Shown: positions 14,612 through 24,267 of the stretch, piece after piece | Layout: each line of letters begins with the position of its first letter | How positions within the stretch are numbered: position 1 is the stretch's first letter | Assembly (NCBI GenBank): GCA_051208045.1 | Contig: JBPJFY010000003.1 | Location: 124,001 to 188,000 of the forward strand | Source of the DNA: LZORAL124-50-18 sp051208045 | GTDB lineage: Bacteria > Pseudomonadota > Gammaproteobacteria > Pseudomonadales > Oleiphilaceae | DNA length: 64,000 nucleotides | Direction: 5' to 3' | Notes under the pieces: generated by a model | What the model was told of the DNA's origin: nothing | The model's input: the letters and a program-made list of their open reading frames with translations, nothing else | Databases searched by the model: none | Translations under genes and position numbers: made by a program

Positions 14612-15685
14612 ATGACTAGCAATGCGATTAACAACGTTAATGTTGAAAAAACGGAAGTCCTGATCACACCAGACCAGCTGAAGCAGGATATCCCCCTGTC
14701 TGAAACGGCGCGCAGCACTGTACTCGCCGGGCGCGAAACCATCGAGAATATTCTGGATCGTAAGGATCACCGACTGTTTCTGGTCGTGGGCCCCTGTTCG
14801 ATTCATGACGTTGATGCAGCCAAAGAGTACGCGCGCAAGTTGAAAGTACTCGCGGAAGAAGTGAGCGATACCCTCTATCTCGTTATGCGGGTTTACTTCG
14901 AAAAACCCCGTACCACCGTTGGTTGGAAAGGACTGATCAACGATCCTGAAATCAACGATTCCTTTGACATCCAGAAAGGCCTTCACATTGGTCGCCAGTT
15001 ATTGATGGACATAGCGGAAATGGGCATTCCTACCGCGACAGAAGCGCTTGACCCTATTTCTCCTCAGTACCTGCAGGATACTATCACCTGGTCTGCCATT
15101 GGTGCGCGCACCACTGAGTCCCAAACCCATCGTGAAATGAGCAGCGGGCTTTCTGTCGCCATTGGCTTCAAGAACGGGACAGATGGAAGCCTGGGTGTTG
15201 CAACCAACGCCATGAAGTCAGCCCAACACCCACACAGCTTCCTGGGTATTGATGCCGAAGGTCATGTCGCAATCATTCGCACCAAGGGCAACCCTTATAG
15301 CCATGTGGTTCTGCGTGGCGGTGGCGGCAAGCCCAACTACGACTCTGTGAATGTTGCATTGTGCGAAAAAGAGCTTGAGAAAGCAGGCCTGCGTAATTCG
15401 ATCATGATTGATTGCAGCCACGAGAACTCCAAAAAAGACCCGGCCATTCAACCCCTGGTCATGCAGGATGTTGCTCACCAGATTCTGGAAGGGAATAAGT
15501 CTATTGTGGGCTTGATGATCGAGAGTAACCTGAACTGGGGCAGTCAACCCATTCCGGAAAATCTGCAGGATCTGAAATATGGCGTTTCAATCACTGATGC
15601 CTGTATCGATTGGGAAACCACGGAAAAAACCATTCGCGAAATGCGTGTTAAATTGAAAGACGTTCTACCTAACCGAAATTCATGA
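14612..15685 (+). CDS. aroF/aroG-type: 3-deoxy-7-phosphoheptulonate synthase (DAHP synthase, type I)
   Basis: A 357-aa cytosolic enzyme condensing phosphoenolpyruvate and erythrose 4-phosphate, the first step of the shikimate pathway. Motifs: LVVGPCSIHD, the PEP/metal site YFEKPRTTVGWKG, EALDPISPQYL, GARTTESQTHREM, the GNPYSHVVLRGG loop and a final SITDACIDW. The start at 14612 gives a length close to E. coli AroG/AroF (350-356 aa); a longer frame to 14477 would add ~45 unrelated residues and overlap the promoter. Which aromatic amino acid inhibits it cannot be told reliably. An intrinsic terminator follows 29 bp after the stop. aroC, at the far end of the window, serves the same pathway. Confidence 0.95.
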   Translation: MTSNAINNVNVEKTEVLITPDQLKQDIPLSETARSTVLAGRETIENILDRKDHRLFLVVGPCSIHDVDAAKEYARKLKVLAEEVSDTLYLVMRVYFEKPRTTVGWKGLINDPEINDSFDIQKGLHIGRQLLMDIAEMGIPTATEALDPISPQYLQDTITWSAIGARTTESQTHREMSSGLSVAIGFKNGTDGSLGVATNAMKSAQHPHSFLGIDAEGHVAIIRTKGNPYSHVVLRGGGGKPNYDSVNVALCEKELEKAGLRNSIMIDCSHENSKKDPAIQPLVMQDVAHQILEGNKSIVGLMIESNLNWGSQPIPENLQDLKYGVSITDACIDWETTEKTIREMRVKLKDVLPNRNS

Positions 15686-15714
15686 GTATGAAACAACGGT
15701 AGTTCACGAAATCA

Positions 15715-15738
15715 GGCCCGCACCCGCGGGCCTTTTTT
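15715..15738 (+). terminator. Intrinsic terminator after DAHP synthase
   Basis: Stem GGCCCGC/GCGGGCC (15715-15721 and 15726-15732), 4-nt loop, followed by six T. A textbook rho-independent terminator. Confidence 0.9.
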
Positions 15739-15897
15739 ACGTTTTATGCTCCCACCTTTTTTCATTCCGTGATTCTATTCCCGTCTGATCATTCCACAAT
15801 CAAGGAATCCCCTCAAAATCACAGAGTCCGACTATCTTACAGAAGCAGACTATAGTTAATGAAAGCCTAATAGCTCAGCCTAGAAGAGTCTTTCATT

Positions 15898-16761
15898 ATG
15901 CAACTGTTTCTTTTGAGATCCACCGAGCAGCCCGATAAGGAATTCCTGCTAAAGCCCGGCGAGAACCTGATTGGGCGAGACCCGGCTTGTCAGATAAACG
16001 AGCAAAATCTTCAGCCACTGAATACCTCTCAACTATCGCGAAAGCATGTGGCCATTCAACTCTCCGAAAGTGGAATACAGATCAGGGATCTTGAGTCCAC
16101 GAACGGGACATTTGTGAATAAAAGCCGCATTTCCGGGGAAGCCCGATTGAAGCATGGTGATGTGATCATTGTCGGAAAAATGGAGTTTTGCGTGCTTCGA
16201 GACTCCGACGCCGATGCCACTATTCTGATGGGAAAATTGACGCGAAATGACTGGAAGAATGCTGAATCTTCCATTGAAGCACACGGTCTCTCCGGTACGC
16301 AAACTGTGATTAAACGCGCGTACCCCCTACCCGCCGGATGGGAAAAAAATCAGGATGACTCTTTCTTTTCCAATGAAAAGTTCACCGGAGAAAAGGTCAA
16401 TCAGCTGATCGAGCAAGAGCGACTGAGTATCCCGGAAGCCAGTGCAGTGCTGGTTGTTTTGAGTGGTTTATCGGAATCCCGATTGTTTTTTCTCGCGCCA
16501 CAAACCATCAAACAGGCGTGGACATTGGGGCGAGACGCCAAAAACCTCATCGAACTGAACGACGCCAGTATTTCCGGCAAACACGCTACCCTGCTTAATC
16601 AAAATGGTATTTGGGCCATTTGTGACCATGAATCCACCAACGGTATGTATGTTAACCTCAAACGGGAAACCAAAACGATGCTGCATGACAATGACCGCAT
16701 TCGGCTGGGTTCCATAGATCTGTTGTTTCGTCTGTTAACCCCAGCCAACGCGTCTGCTTAG
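15898..16761 (+). CDS. Protein with two FHA domains
   Basis: A 287-aa cytosolic protein made of two forkhead-associated domains, modules that bind phosphothreonine. The first (~residues 10-100) has LIGRDPACQI, QLSRKHVAIQL and DLESTNGTFVN; the second (~190-280) has WTLGRDAKNLIEL, SISGKHATLL and DHESTNGMYVN. All the usual Gly-Arg, Ser-x-x-His and Thr-Asn-Gly residues are present in both. The linker is charged and has no catalytic domain. It ends 9 bp before putA, so the two are probably cotranscribed, a pairing not known to me. No Ser/Thr kinase is encoded in the window. Confidence 0.88.
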   Translation: MQLFLLRSTEQPDKEFLLKPGENLIGRDPACQINEQNLQPLNTSQLSRKHVAIQLSESGIQIRDLESTNGTFVNKSRISGEARLKHGDVIIVGKMEFCVLRDSDADATILMGKLTRNDWKNAESSIEAHGLSGTQTVIKRAYPLPAGWEKNQDDSFFSNEKFTGEKVNQLIEQERLSIPEASAVLVVLSGLSESRLFFLAPQTIKQAWTLGRDAKNLIELNDASISGKHATLLNQNGIWAICDHESTNGMYVNLKRETKTMLHDNDRIRLGSIDLLFRLLTPANASA

Positions 16762-16770
16762 GGAGACCCC

Positions 16771-19700
16771 ATGATGAGTGCACAACCCTCCCCTCTCGAA
16801 TCTACGGCTTTACAAAGCACCTATCTCATTAACACAGAGCTGTATTTCAACGACCTGTTGTCTCAACTGAGTGCCGAAGAACGCGATGGTATCACCCAGG
16901 AAGCAATGTCACTGGCCCGAGCTTTTTCCACATCGTCACATACGACCTCGGATTTTGAACAATTAATGGCAGCACTACCTCTGGAAACGGAGCGAGGAAG
17001 GTCGCTCTTCTACCTGGCAGAAAGCTTTTTACGTACCCGCCACACGGGCACGCGCAAACAGTTGATTGAAGATGCTTTTGATCCCGCCGTGTGGAACGAA
17101 CCACTCGGCGCAGAAAAAACGAGCCTTTTGGTGCGAACCGCACTATTCCTGTCTCACGTGGTCAGCCAGATGACTCATACGTCTGATGGCAAACCGATAA
17201 AGTCGAAAGGCATGCTTGAGAACTTGAAGCAGTATGTGTTGCATAATGGGCTTGAGAAAGTGTTAAGCCATTTGGCACATCATTTTGTTGCCGCGGAATC
17301 GATCGAGGACGCCGTCGAATCCGTACAGCACCAGGTTGTCTCGGGTTATCTTCACTCCTTTGACATGCTGGGGGAAGCGGCAACCACATTCGCGCAGGCG
17401 GAACAGTTCTATTCACAATATGAAAGCGCGATCGATCAACTGGGTGCTGCTGGAAGGGGCTGCTTCAAAAACACCCCAGAGATATCCATTAAAATCAGCG
17501 CTTTGGACCCGTGCTACTTCCCGGACAAATACACCCAATGTAAACCTCGGTTACTGAAAAAGCTGGAAACCCTCTGTAAAAAAGCGGTAGACACCGGCGT
17601 GGCTGTCACCCTTGACGCCGAAGAGTCATTCCGGCTGGAAATGCAACTCGACTTACTCGCTCACCTGCTGAAAACCCCCTCGATCTCACCGGCAGGTGAA
17701 CTTGGACTGGCCGTTCAGGCCTACCAGAAACGCGCAACGGCCACATTGGCTTACCTGGAGGAGCTGTGCGATCAAACACAAAGCAAGCTGCATGTTCGGC
17801 TCGTTAAAGGTGCGTACTGGGATACGGAGATTCGACTGGCCCAGAAAGCGGGTATCCCGGATTACCCGGTGTTCACGCGGAAGCATGAAACCGATTTGAA
17901 CTACTTTCTTTGTGCCAAGGCACTGCTTCTCTCCCCCAGATTAACCGGGCAATTTGCTTCGCACAATTTAATCAGCCTCGCCGGGGTGCGCTCGTTAAGC
18001 AAGCAGCTGGGTAACGCCAACTTTGAGATACAGAAACTGTATGGTATGGGCGATGCCATACACCAACTGCTGTCGACGCAGTACGAACAACCCATTCGTA
18101 TCTACACGCCCATTGGGCAATATGACACCCTGCTCCCCTACCTGGTTCGCCGGCTCCTCGAAAATGGTGTCAATTCGTCGTTTCTGAATCTCTACCAATC
18201 CGGCGATTTTACGGCCAGCGTTTCGGAGGAGCTTGTTCTCACCTTCGAGCGCTATACGGCTTCACCATCACAGCGCGGTCAATTACCCCTTCCCAAAGAG
18301 ATCTATCACCCTCAACGTAAAAATTCGGAAGGTGAGCACGTGGATGCGTTTTGCCATCAAGCACAGTGGTACTCACAGCTCTGCGAAGAAACGACGGCCT
18401 TATATCACAACAACCCTGTGATCCACAGCCGGCTGGGAACGTTGCCGGCCCAACCGAGTGAGCCTGTGGAGCGTTTCAGCCCGGTGGCGTCTGAATTGAA
18501 GTTGGGCACAGTACATCAGGTAACCGCACTCGACCACGAAGCGCTGGTGCAGGCCGCTGAAAAAGGCCACGCCGAACTCAATGAATTGTCTGTGAAAGGC
18601 CGAGTGGCGATTATCAAACGTTTTGTGGAGTTGCTGAACCGGGAAAAGGCGCGACTTCTTGCGCTGATCGTTGCGGAAACCGGGAAAAACGTGCGCTCAG
18701 CGCTGGATGAAATTCGGGAGCTTGAAGATTACTGCCATTACTACGCCCATCAGGCAAAAATACTTTTGGGCGATCAACCGCTGAAAGCCCCAGCGGGCGA
18801 GTTGAATCGGCTGACACTGGTGCCACGAGGGATCAGCCTGTGTATCAGCCCGTGGAATTTCCCTGCGGCGATTTTCGGCGGACAGATCATTGCCGCGTGG
18901 TTAACGGGAAATGCAGTGATCGCTAAACCATCCAGCGAAACGCCACTTACCGCGCATTTTCTGCACCAGCTATTGATAGACAGTGGCACTCCCCCCGACT
19001 CTTTACATTTGCTAATGGCTCCATCACGGCTGATCGCACCGATGCTGAAACACCCATCTATTGCCACCGTGGTTTTCACCGGTTCCTGGAACGCCGCACG
19101 CAATATTAACCAAACCCTCGCGGACAGGAATGATCAGATTTGCCCGTTTATTGCGGAAACGGGGGGATTAAATGCCATGATCTGTGACAGTAGCGCGCTG
19201 TCGGAACAGGTAATTGGCGACGTCCTACGATCAGCTTTCGATTCGGCCGGTCAACGCTGCTCTGCCCTGCGTTTACTCGCTGTGCCCGCTCAACTGGTGG
19301 ATTTTTACCAAAATCAACTGGTGGCTGCAATGAAAACTCTCACCTGCAGCACCCCTTATCTCCCTGAAACGGATTGCGGCCCGGTCATCAATCAAAAACA
19401 GTTCAGCGAACTCAGCGCCTACCTGAAAGCGCTGAAGCAGGAACAAGTTCTGTTTCAATTAAAGGTGCATCCCAGCGATTCAAACGCAGCGTGGTTCTCA
19501 CCGGAGCTGTACCTCGGGCCCACCCTGGTACGCATCAACGCCCTGGATGAACTCAAAGAGGAGTTGTTCGGGCCCATACTACACATCATGCCTTATGATG
19601 AGAGTAATGCAGAAGGTTGGTTAAACGAACTGAATAACAAAGGCTTCGGCTTAACATTCGGCATCCACAGCCGATCCCCATCGCGCATAGAATCTCTCAG

Positions 19701-19914
19701 CCGCGCGGTGCGCGCTGGTAATGTCTACATCAACCAGGCAATTATTGGGGCGACGGTAGGGAGTCAGCCATTCGGTGGTGTGGGTTTATCCGGCACAGGA
19801 CCGAAAGCCGGTGGCCCCCATTACCTGACGCGGTTCTGTTACGAGAAAACATTATCGCACAATGAAGCGGCATCCGGGGGCAATCCTGCTCTGTTTAATC
19901 AAAATGACCGGTAA
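16771..19914 (+). CDS. putA: Bifunctional proline dehydrogenase / L-glutamate gamma-semialdehyde dehydrogenase
   Basis: A 1047-aa PutA that oxidises proline to glutamate in two channelled steps. The FAD-binding proline dehydrogenase barrel spans roughly residues 180-480 (ISALDPCYFPD, VRLVKGAYWD, FASHNLISLAG, KLYGMGDAIHQ). The NAD-dependent aldehyde dehydrogenase follows (~560-1010) with CISPWNFPAAIFGGQ, the general base in AETGGLNAM (Glu ~796), the catalytic Cys in DSAGQRCSAL (~830) and LKEELFGPILHI. It lacks the N-terminal ribbon-helix-helix DNA-binding domain and the extra C-terminal domain of trifunctional PutA (~1320 aa), so it does not repress its own gene. A GGGAG site precedes the ATG. 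It is probably peripherally membrane-associated, passing electrons to quinone. Confidence 0.95.
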   Translation: MMSAQPSPLESTALQSTYLINTELYFNDLLSQLSAEERDGITQEAMSLARAFSTSSHTTSDFEQLMAALPLETERGRSLFYLAESFLRTRHTGTRKQLIEDAFDPAVWNEPLGAEKTSLLVRTALFLSHVVSQMTHTSDGKPIKSKGMLENLKQYVLHNGLEKVLSHLAHHFVAAESIEDAVESVQHQVVSGYLHSFDMLGEAATTFAQAEQFYSQYESAIDQLGAAGRGCFKNTPEISIKISALDPCYFPDKYTQCKPRLLKKLETLCKKAVDTGVAVTLDAEESFRLEMQLDLLAHLLKTPSISPAGELGLAVQAYQKRATATLAYLEELCDQTQSKLHVRLVKGAYWDTEIRLAQKAGIPDYPVFTRKHETDLNYFLCAKALLLSPRLTGQFASHNLISLAGVRSLSKQLGNANFEIQKLYGMGDAIHQLLSTQYEQPIRIYTPIGQYDTLLPYLVRRLLENGVNSSFLNLYQSGDFTASVSEELVLTFERYTASPSQRGQLPLPKEIYHPQRKNSEGEHVDAFCHQAQWYSQLCEETTALYHNNPVIHSRLGTLPAQPSEPVERFSPVASELKLGTVHQVTALDHEALVQAAEKGHAELNELSVKGRVAIIKRFVELLNREKARLLALIVAETGKNVRSALDEIRELEDYCHYYAHQAKILLGDQPLKAPAGELNRLTLVPRGISLCISPWNFPAAIFGGQIIAAWLTGNAVIAKPSSETPLTAHFLHQLLIDSGTPPDSLHLLMAPSRLIAPMLKHPSIATVVFTGSWNAARNINQTLADRNDQICPFIAETGGLNAMICDSSALSEQVIGDVLRSAFDSAGQRCSALRLLAVPAQLVDFYQNQLVAAMKTLTCSTPYLPETDCGPVINQKQFSELSAYLKALKQEQVLFQLKVHPSDSNAAWFSPELYLGPTLVRINALDELKEELFGPILHIMPYDESNAEGWLNELNNKGFGLTFGIHSRSPSRIESLSRAVRAGNVYINQAIIGATVGSQPFGGVGLSGTGPKAGGPHYLTRFCYEKTLSHNEAASGGNPALFNQNDR

Positions 19915-20044
19915 ACCAATGTTTACTTAATAACGTACAAAAAGTAAACAATGTTCAAATCCGCGTAGAGAATCGTGACATTTTGTGTATCTATGCCATA
20001 GTGAAAGTGTAAGCAAATTTTAGCCTGGCGACCCTGGTGACTGT

Positions 20045-20473
20045 ATGGGTACTCAACACAGAGAGTATATTCGACACCCGTCTTCTATTCCGCTGGATGT
20101 GAAGTGCCAATCGTCCGAGCAACAACTGCACCTTCAATTGCATGACGTGAGCTATGGCGGTTTATCATTCATTTCTCCGGTAGAATTGGCGGTTGGAGCA
20201 ATCATCCGCTTAAAGATACGCGCAGTGCGGCCTATTTTTAAGGTGAATGCGGTGGTGCAATGGTGTATTGAAAGGGATCACCACTATGAATTGGGCGTAG
20301 AGTTTCTGGATAAAGAAGATGCCTTTCGAGTAAGAATGGTGGAGCAGGTCTGCCACATCGAGGCGTACCGGCAAAACGCGAAGAAAAAATCCGGACGCAG
20401 ACTCTCTAAGGACCAGGCTTCCATTGAATGGATTGAAAAGCACGCGCCTGACTTCCCGCAACAAGATGCCTGA
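20045..20473 (+). CDS. PilZ-domain protein, putative c-di-GMP receptor
   Basis: A 142-aa single-domain protein. Both halves of the c-di-GMP site are visible: HREYIRHPSSIPLDV supplies the RxxxR motif and DVSYGGLSF the (D/N)xSxxG motif, followed by the strands RLKIRAVRPIFKVNAVVQW and YELGVEFLD typical of PilZ barrels. A basic C-terminal tail (RQNAKKKSGRRLSKDQ) extends beyond the domain. It could bind c-di-GMP and act on a partner; none is adjacent. It stands alone between putA and the convergent icd gene, with a shared bidirectional terminator. Confidence 0.85.
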   Translation: MGTQHREYIRHPSSIPLDVKCQSSEQQLHLQLHDVSYGGLSFISPVELAVGAIIRLKIRAVRPIFKVNAVVQWCIERDHHYELGVEFLDKEDAFRVRMVEQVCHIEAYRQNAKKKSGRRLSKDQASIEWIEKHAPDFPQQDA

Positions 20474-20505
20474 TCCCCCCCCCGATTATTTGCCCTGCAA
20501 CGCAA

Positions 20506-20529
20506 AAAAGGCACCCGAAGGTGCCTTTT
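20506..20529. terminator. Bidirectional terminator between the PilZ gene and icd
   Basis: AAAAGGCACC, loop CGAA, GGTGCCTTTT: a 10-bp stem with a GNRA-like tetraloop, A-run on one side and T-run on the other, so it can end transcripts from both convergent genes. Confidence 0.9.
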
Positions 20530-20557
20530 CTAATGATGAGCTCATCGGCGAGCGAAT

Positions 20558-22789
20558 TTAGAGTCGCGCGGAATCGATGATGCTATTCAGTGTAGCGCTG
20601 GGACGCATCGCTTGCGTGGCCTTGCCGTCATCCGGATGATAATAACCACCGATGTCGGTATGCACACCTTGCGCGGACGTCAGTTCACTCAAAATTGTTT
20701 GCTCATTCGCCTGAAGCTGCTTGGCTACTTCGGCAAATTTCGCTTTCAATTCAGAATCCTTATCCTGCTTTCCTAATTCTTCCGCCCAGTACATCGCCAG
20801 ATAGAAATGGCTGCCCCGGTTGTCCAGCTCACCGGAAACGCGCGAAGGCGATTTATCATTTTCCAGGAATTTCGCTGTCGCTTTATCGAGTGTATCGGCC
20901 AGAATCTGTGCTTTCACGTTACCGGATTTCTGAGCGAGATCTTCCAAAGAAGCACCAATGGCCAAAAACTCGCCTAAAGAGTCCCATCTCAGGTGCCCTT
21001 CTTCAAGAAACTGTTGAACGTGTTTCGGCGCTGAGCCCCCGGCCCCCGTTTCGAACAAGCCACCACCAGCCATGAGCGGCACAATGGAAAGCATTTTCGC
21101 ACTGGTGCCGAGTTCAAGAATCGGGAACAGATCCGTCAAATAATCACGCAATACGTTACCGGTCACGGAAATCGTATCTTTGCCACGATGCAATCGTTCC
21201 ATGGTCCAACGAATCGCTGTGTCCGGCGCCATAATGCGCAGGTCCAATCCTTCGGTGTTCTCTTCTGCCAGATACTCGTTCACCTTCTTCATGACGCTTG
21301 CGTCATGGGGGCGTTCTTCATCCAACCAGAATACCGCTGGCATACCACTCACGCGGGCGCGACGTACAGCCAGTTTGACCCAATCGTGGATGGGTTCATC
21401 TTTGGTTTGACACATACGCCAGATGTCACCTGTCTCGACATCATGCTCCGTCAACACAACGCCTTCCTGGTTCACAACGCGTACAGCGCCATCACCCTTG
21501 AGTTCAAATGTTTTGTCGTGTGAACCGTACTCTTCTGCCTGCTGTGCCATCAAGCCCACATTCGGTACGGTACCCATTTTTCGTGGATCAAACGAATCGT
21601 GGTGTTTACAGAAATTAATGACTTCCTGGTAAATCGTGGCGTAGGTACTTTCGGGAATTACCGCTTTGGTGTCCTTCAGTTTGCCGTCTGCGCCCCACAT
21701 CTTGCCGCCCAATCGGATCATGGCTGGCATGGAGGCATCAACGATCACATCGCTGGGTACATGCAGGTTTGAAATGCCTTTATCCGAGTCCACCATCGCC
21801 ATTTCAGGACGATTTTCGTAACACCGGCGGATTTCTTTCTCAATTTCAGAGCGCTGAGAAAACGGCAGATCCTGAATCTTCTGGTGCACATTGCTTAATC
21901 CGTTGTTCGGATTCACACCCAGTTCCTTGAACAGGTCGGCGTACTTTTCAAAGGCATCTTTAAAATACACAGTCACCGCATGTCCGAAGACAATCGGGTG
22001 TGACACCTTCATCATCGTGGCTTTAACGTGCAATGAGAACAACAATCCGGCACGGCGCGCACCTTCCAGTTCTTCTTCATAAAACTTGCGTAACGCCTTG
22101 ATTCGCATACGCATGGAATCAATCACTTCACCTTCCAGCACCGGCACTTCTTTCAATAGCGTGACGTTTCCATCATTGTCGACGTATTCAATACGCAGCA
22201 CGTCTTCTTTGTCCATAATCATGGACTGTTCGCTGTGATAAAAGTCGCCGTCGCGCATGTGCGCAACGTGGGTGCGGGACGCCTGGCTCCACTTGCCCAT
22301 GCTGTGGGGGTGCTTGCGTGCATAGTCTTTCACACAAGCGGGTGCACGTCGGTCAGAGTTACCTTCACGGATCACTGGATTTACCGCACTGCCCAGCACT
22401 TTGGAGTATCGGGCACGTACATCCTTTTCCTCATCCGTTTTCGGCTCATCAGGAAATTCCGGCACATCGAAACCATGTGACTGCAATTCCTTGATTGCAT
22501 TTTTCAATTGTGGAATGGATGCACTGATGTTTGGAAGCTTGATAATGTTGGCTTCTGGGTCTTGGGTGAGTGCACCTAACTCTGTTAACGCATCCGGAAC
22601 CTTTTGATCATCTTTCAGCTTTTCAGGGAAATTCGCCAATATTCTCGCGGCAAGGGAGATGTCACTGGTTTCAACGTCAATGCCGGCATTAGAAGTAAAT
22701 GTTTGGAGAATGGGTAATAAAGAATATGTGGCCAGAGCGGGAGCTTCGTCTGTTTTTGTGTAGATAATCTTTCGGTTTGCTGTTGTCAT
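20558..22789 (-). CDS. icd: Isocitrate dehydrogenase, monomeric NADP-dependent type
   Basis: A 743-aa enzyme of the TCA cycle converting isocitrate to 2-oxoglutarate with NADP. Size and sequence fit the monomeric class (about 740 aa), unrelated in length to the ~420-aa homodimeric E. coli enzyme. Recognisable segments are KIIYTKTDEAPALATYSLLP at the N terminus, IREGNSDRRAPACVKDYARK, LHVPSDVIVDASMPAMIR, YGSHDKTFELKGDG and GAGGSAPKHVQQFLEEGHL. It is monocistronic, with a 243-bp upstream region and the shared terminator downstream. Many marine gammaproteobacteria use this type alone or alongside the dimeric one. Confidence 0.97.
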   Translation of the reverse strand: MTTANRKIIYTKTDEAPALATYSLLPILQTFTSNAGIDVETSDISLAARILANFPEKLKDDQKVPDALTELGALTQDPEANIIKLPNISASIPQLKNAIKELQSHGFDVPEFPDEPKTDEEKDVRARYSKVLGSAVNPVIREGNSDRRAPACVKDYARKHPHSMGKWSQASRTHVAHMRDGDFYHSEQSMIMDKEDVLRIEYVDNDGNVTLLKEVPVLEGEVIDSMRMRIKALRKFYEEELEGARRAGLLFSLHVKATMMKVSHPIVFGHAVTVYFKDAFEKYADLFKELGVNPNNGLSNVHQKIQDLPFSQRSEIEKEIRRCYENRPEMAMVDSDKGISNLHVPSDVIVDASMPAMIRLGGKMWGADGKLKDTKAVIPESTYATIYQEVINFCKHHDSFDPRKMGTVPNVGLMAQQAEEYGSHDKTFELKGDGAVRVVNQEGVVLTEHDVETGDIWRMCQTKDEPIHDWVKLAVRRARVSGMPAVFWLDEERPHDASVMKKVNEYLAEENTEGLDLRIMAPDTAIRWTMERLHRGKDTISVTGNVLRDYLTDLFPILELGTSAKMLSIVPLMAGGGLFETGAGGSAPKHVQQFLEEGHLRWDSLGEFLAIGASLEDLAQKSGNVKAQILADTLDKATAKFLENDKSPSRVSGELDNRGSHFYLAMYWAEELGKQDKDSELKAKFAEVAKQLQANEQTILSELTSAQGVHTDIGGYYHPDDGKATQAMRPSATLNSIIDSARL

Positions 22790-23032
22790 GTTTTCCCCTA
22801 CTTGTAAACGGCTAGGCCCTTTTGAGGACTAGTACAATAGATAGTTTTCCATTCACGCTCAATAACCCTTAAGTCTAGATCATGGATGGCGATCCGACAG
22901 GAAAAATGAACTGTACGCGTAATTGGAGTAATTACCGGGTAAGTGATCAGAACAAGCTGAATCGGAGCGGGAATATAACAGAATTAAATGAATATTTCAT
23001 GATTCTTCATTCAACTCGATAGAGATATGCCG

Positions 23033-23500
23033 TTATTTCCGGGGAAGATTTTTTCGTGCGAGCGCCCGCAATCTATGGTTCAGCTGCTGAATATCTTCTT
23101 TGAGTCGGGTTTCATCACCTAAATCTACGTCGGCCAGGCACTGGTATTTGTCCACCCAGGCGAGCACACGCGCCTTCATTGCACTACCGGCATCCGTGAG
23201 TGCAATTTCAACGACGCGTTCGTCCTGACGGCTGCGTTGTCGCCGTATCAGACCATTCTGCTCCATTCGTTTCAGCAAGGGGGTGAGCGTACCCGAATCC
23301 AGATAGAGTTTCTCACCCAGCCCATTTACCGTGGAAGCTTGGCGAGATTCCCACAACACCAGCAATACCAGATACTGGGGGTACGTCAGGTGGAGGTCAT
23401 CCAACATCGGGCGATACACCGCATTCATCGCCCGTTGCGCGGAGTACAAGGCAAAGCACAGCTGATTATCCAGCTTCAGGAACTCGTCTTTCTCGGCCAT
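23033..23500 (-). CDS. ospR: MarR-family thiol redox sensor, OspR/OhrR-like
   Basis: A 155-aa winged-helix repressor of the OhrR branch. The reactive Cys15 lies in the diagnostic LDNQLCFALYSAQRAMNAVY, followed by LTYPQYLVLLVLWE. A second Cys (Cys121, KYQCLADVD) near the end of the dimerisation helix places it in the two-Cys subgroup, which forms a disulfide on oxidation, as in P. aeruginosa OspR. The recognition helix region is DSGTLTPLLKRMEQNGLI. It follows the glutathione peroxidase gene by 36 bp on the same strand, the arrangement of PA2826-PA2825 (gpx-ospR). It probably represses this operon through the palindrome upstream of gpx. Confidence 0.88.
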   Translation of the reverse strand: MAEKDEFLKLDNQLCFALYSAQRAMNAVYRPMLDDLHLTYPQYLVLLVLWESRQASTVNGLGEKLYLDSGTLTPLLKRMEQNGLIRRQRSRQDERVVEIALTDAGSAMKARVLAWVDKYQCLADVDLGDETRLKEDIQQLNHRLRALARKNLPRK

Positions 23501-23536
23501 GGTACTCCCCTCTGTGCAACAACGTCAGTCTACAGA

Positions 23537-24022
23537 TCAGGCGATCAGCTGCTTGATGTCCGATTCAATGTCTTTTGGCTCGGTATTGGGGGCGTAGCGC
23601 TTGAGCACCTTACCGTCCTGGTTTACCAGGAACTTGGTAAAATTCCATTTAATGCCTTCGCTACCCATCAGACCTTTCTTTTCTTCTTTGAGAAACGCAT
23701 ATAACGGATGTGTGTTGTCCCCGTTCACGTCAATTTTTGCGAACATAGGGAAAGAAACCCCGTAATTCAACTGACAGAACTCACTGATCTCCGCGTTGCT
23801 CCCCGGGTCCTGGCTCAAAAACTGATTGCAGGGAAAGCCAAGGATCTCCAGCCCTTTGTCTTTGTACTCCTGGTACAGCTTCTCCAGGCCTTTGAACTGG
23901 GGTGTAAAGCCGCATTTACTGGCTGTATTGACGATCAACAATACCTTACCCTGAAACTCGCCCATGGATACGCTGTCGCCGTTAATTTTCTGCACATCAA
24001 ATTGATAGATTTCGCCGCTCAT
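23537..24022 (-). CDS. gpx: Glutathione peroxidase (Cys type)
   Basis: A 161-aa thiol peroxidase that reduces hydroperoxides with thioredoxin or glutathione. It has the catalytic tetrad surroundings VNTASKCGFTPQFKGL (peroxidatic Cys, not selenocysteine), LGFPCNQFLSQDPGS (Gln and the possible resolving Cys) and KWNFTKFLVNQDG (Trp, Asn). The start at 24022 follows an AGAGG site at 9 bases; a longer frame to 24166 would read through the promoter. It heads a two-gene operon with ospR, so peroxide reduction and its sensor are coexpressed. In P. aeruginosa an msrB gene lies between the alaA-like gene and gpx; it is absent here. Confidence 0.93.
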   Translation of the reverse strand: MSGEIYQFDVQKINGDSVSMGEFQGKVLLIVNTASKCGFTPQFKGLEKLYQEYKDKGLEILGFPCNQFLSQDPGSNAEISEFCQLNYGVSFPMFAKIDVNGDNTHPLYAFLKEEKKGLMGSEGIKWNFTKFLVNQDGKVLKRYAPNTEPKDIESDIKQLIA

Positions 24023-24073
24023 TCTGTTCATCCTCTTGAGAGTTCCGATTGACAGAGCGTATTTAACCACAAC

Positions 24074-24104
24074 TTTATATTGTGCACAATTCATTTGCTG
24101 GCAA
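24074..24104 (-). promoter_or_regulatory. gpx-ospR promoter with palindromic operator
   Basis: On the minus strand TTGCCA (24104-24099), 17-bp spacer, AATATA (24081-24076). A perfect 12-bp palindrome ATTGTGCACAAT (24079-24090) overlaps the spacer and -10, the classic position for a MarR-family repressor. Binding by the OspR-like protein is inferred. Confidence 0.55.
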
Positions 24105-24267
24105 TTTTGTTTATCTTTGTGAAGAAAAGAACATTGATGTCGGTTGCAACCCTGCACCAACCTCAATAAAATCGCTGGTTTACAGGAGAAATGACCTCGA
24201 CGATTTTTTCCTGGTTTGATTTATTCACCTCTCTGCCTTTGGCAGGCTAATGCCTAGAGACCCCGTT

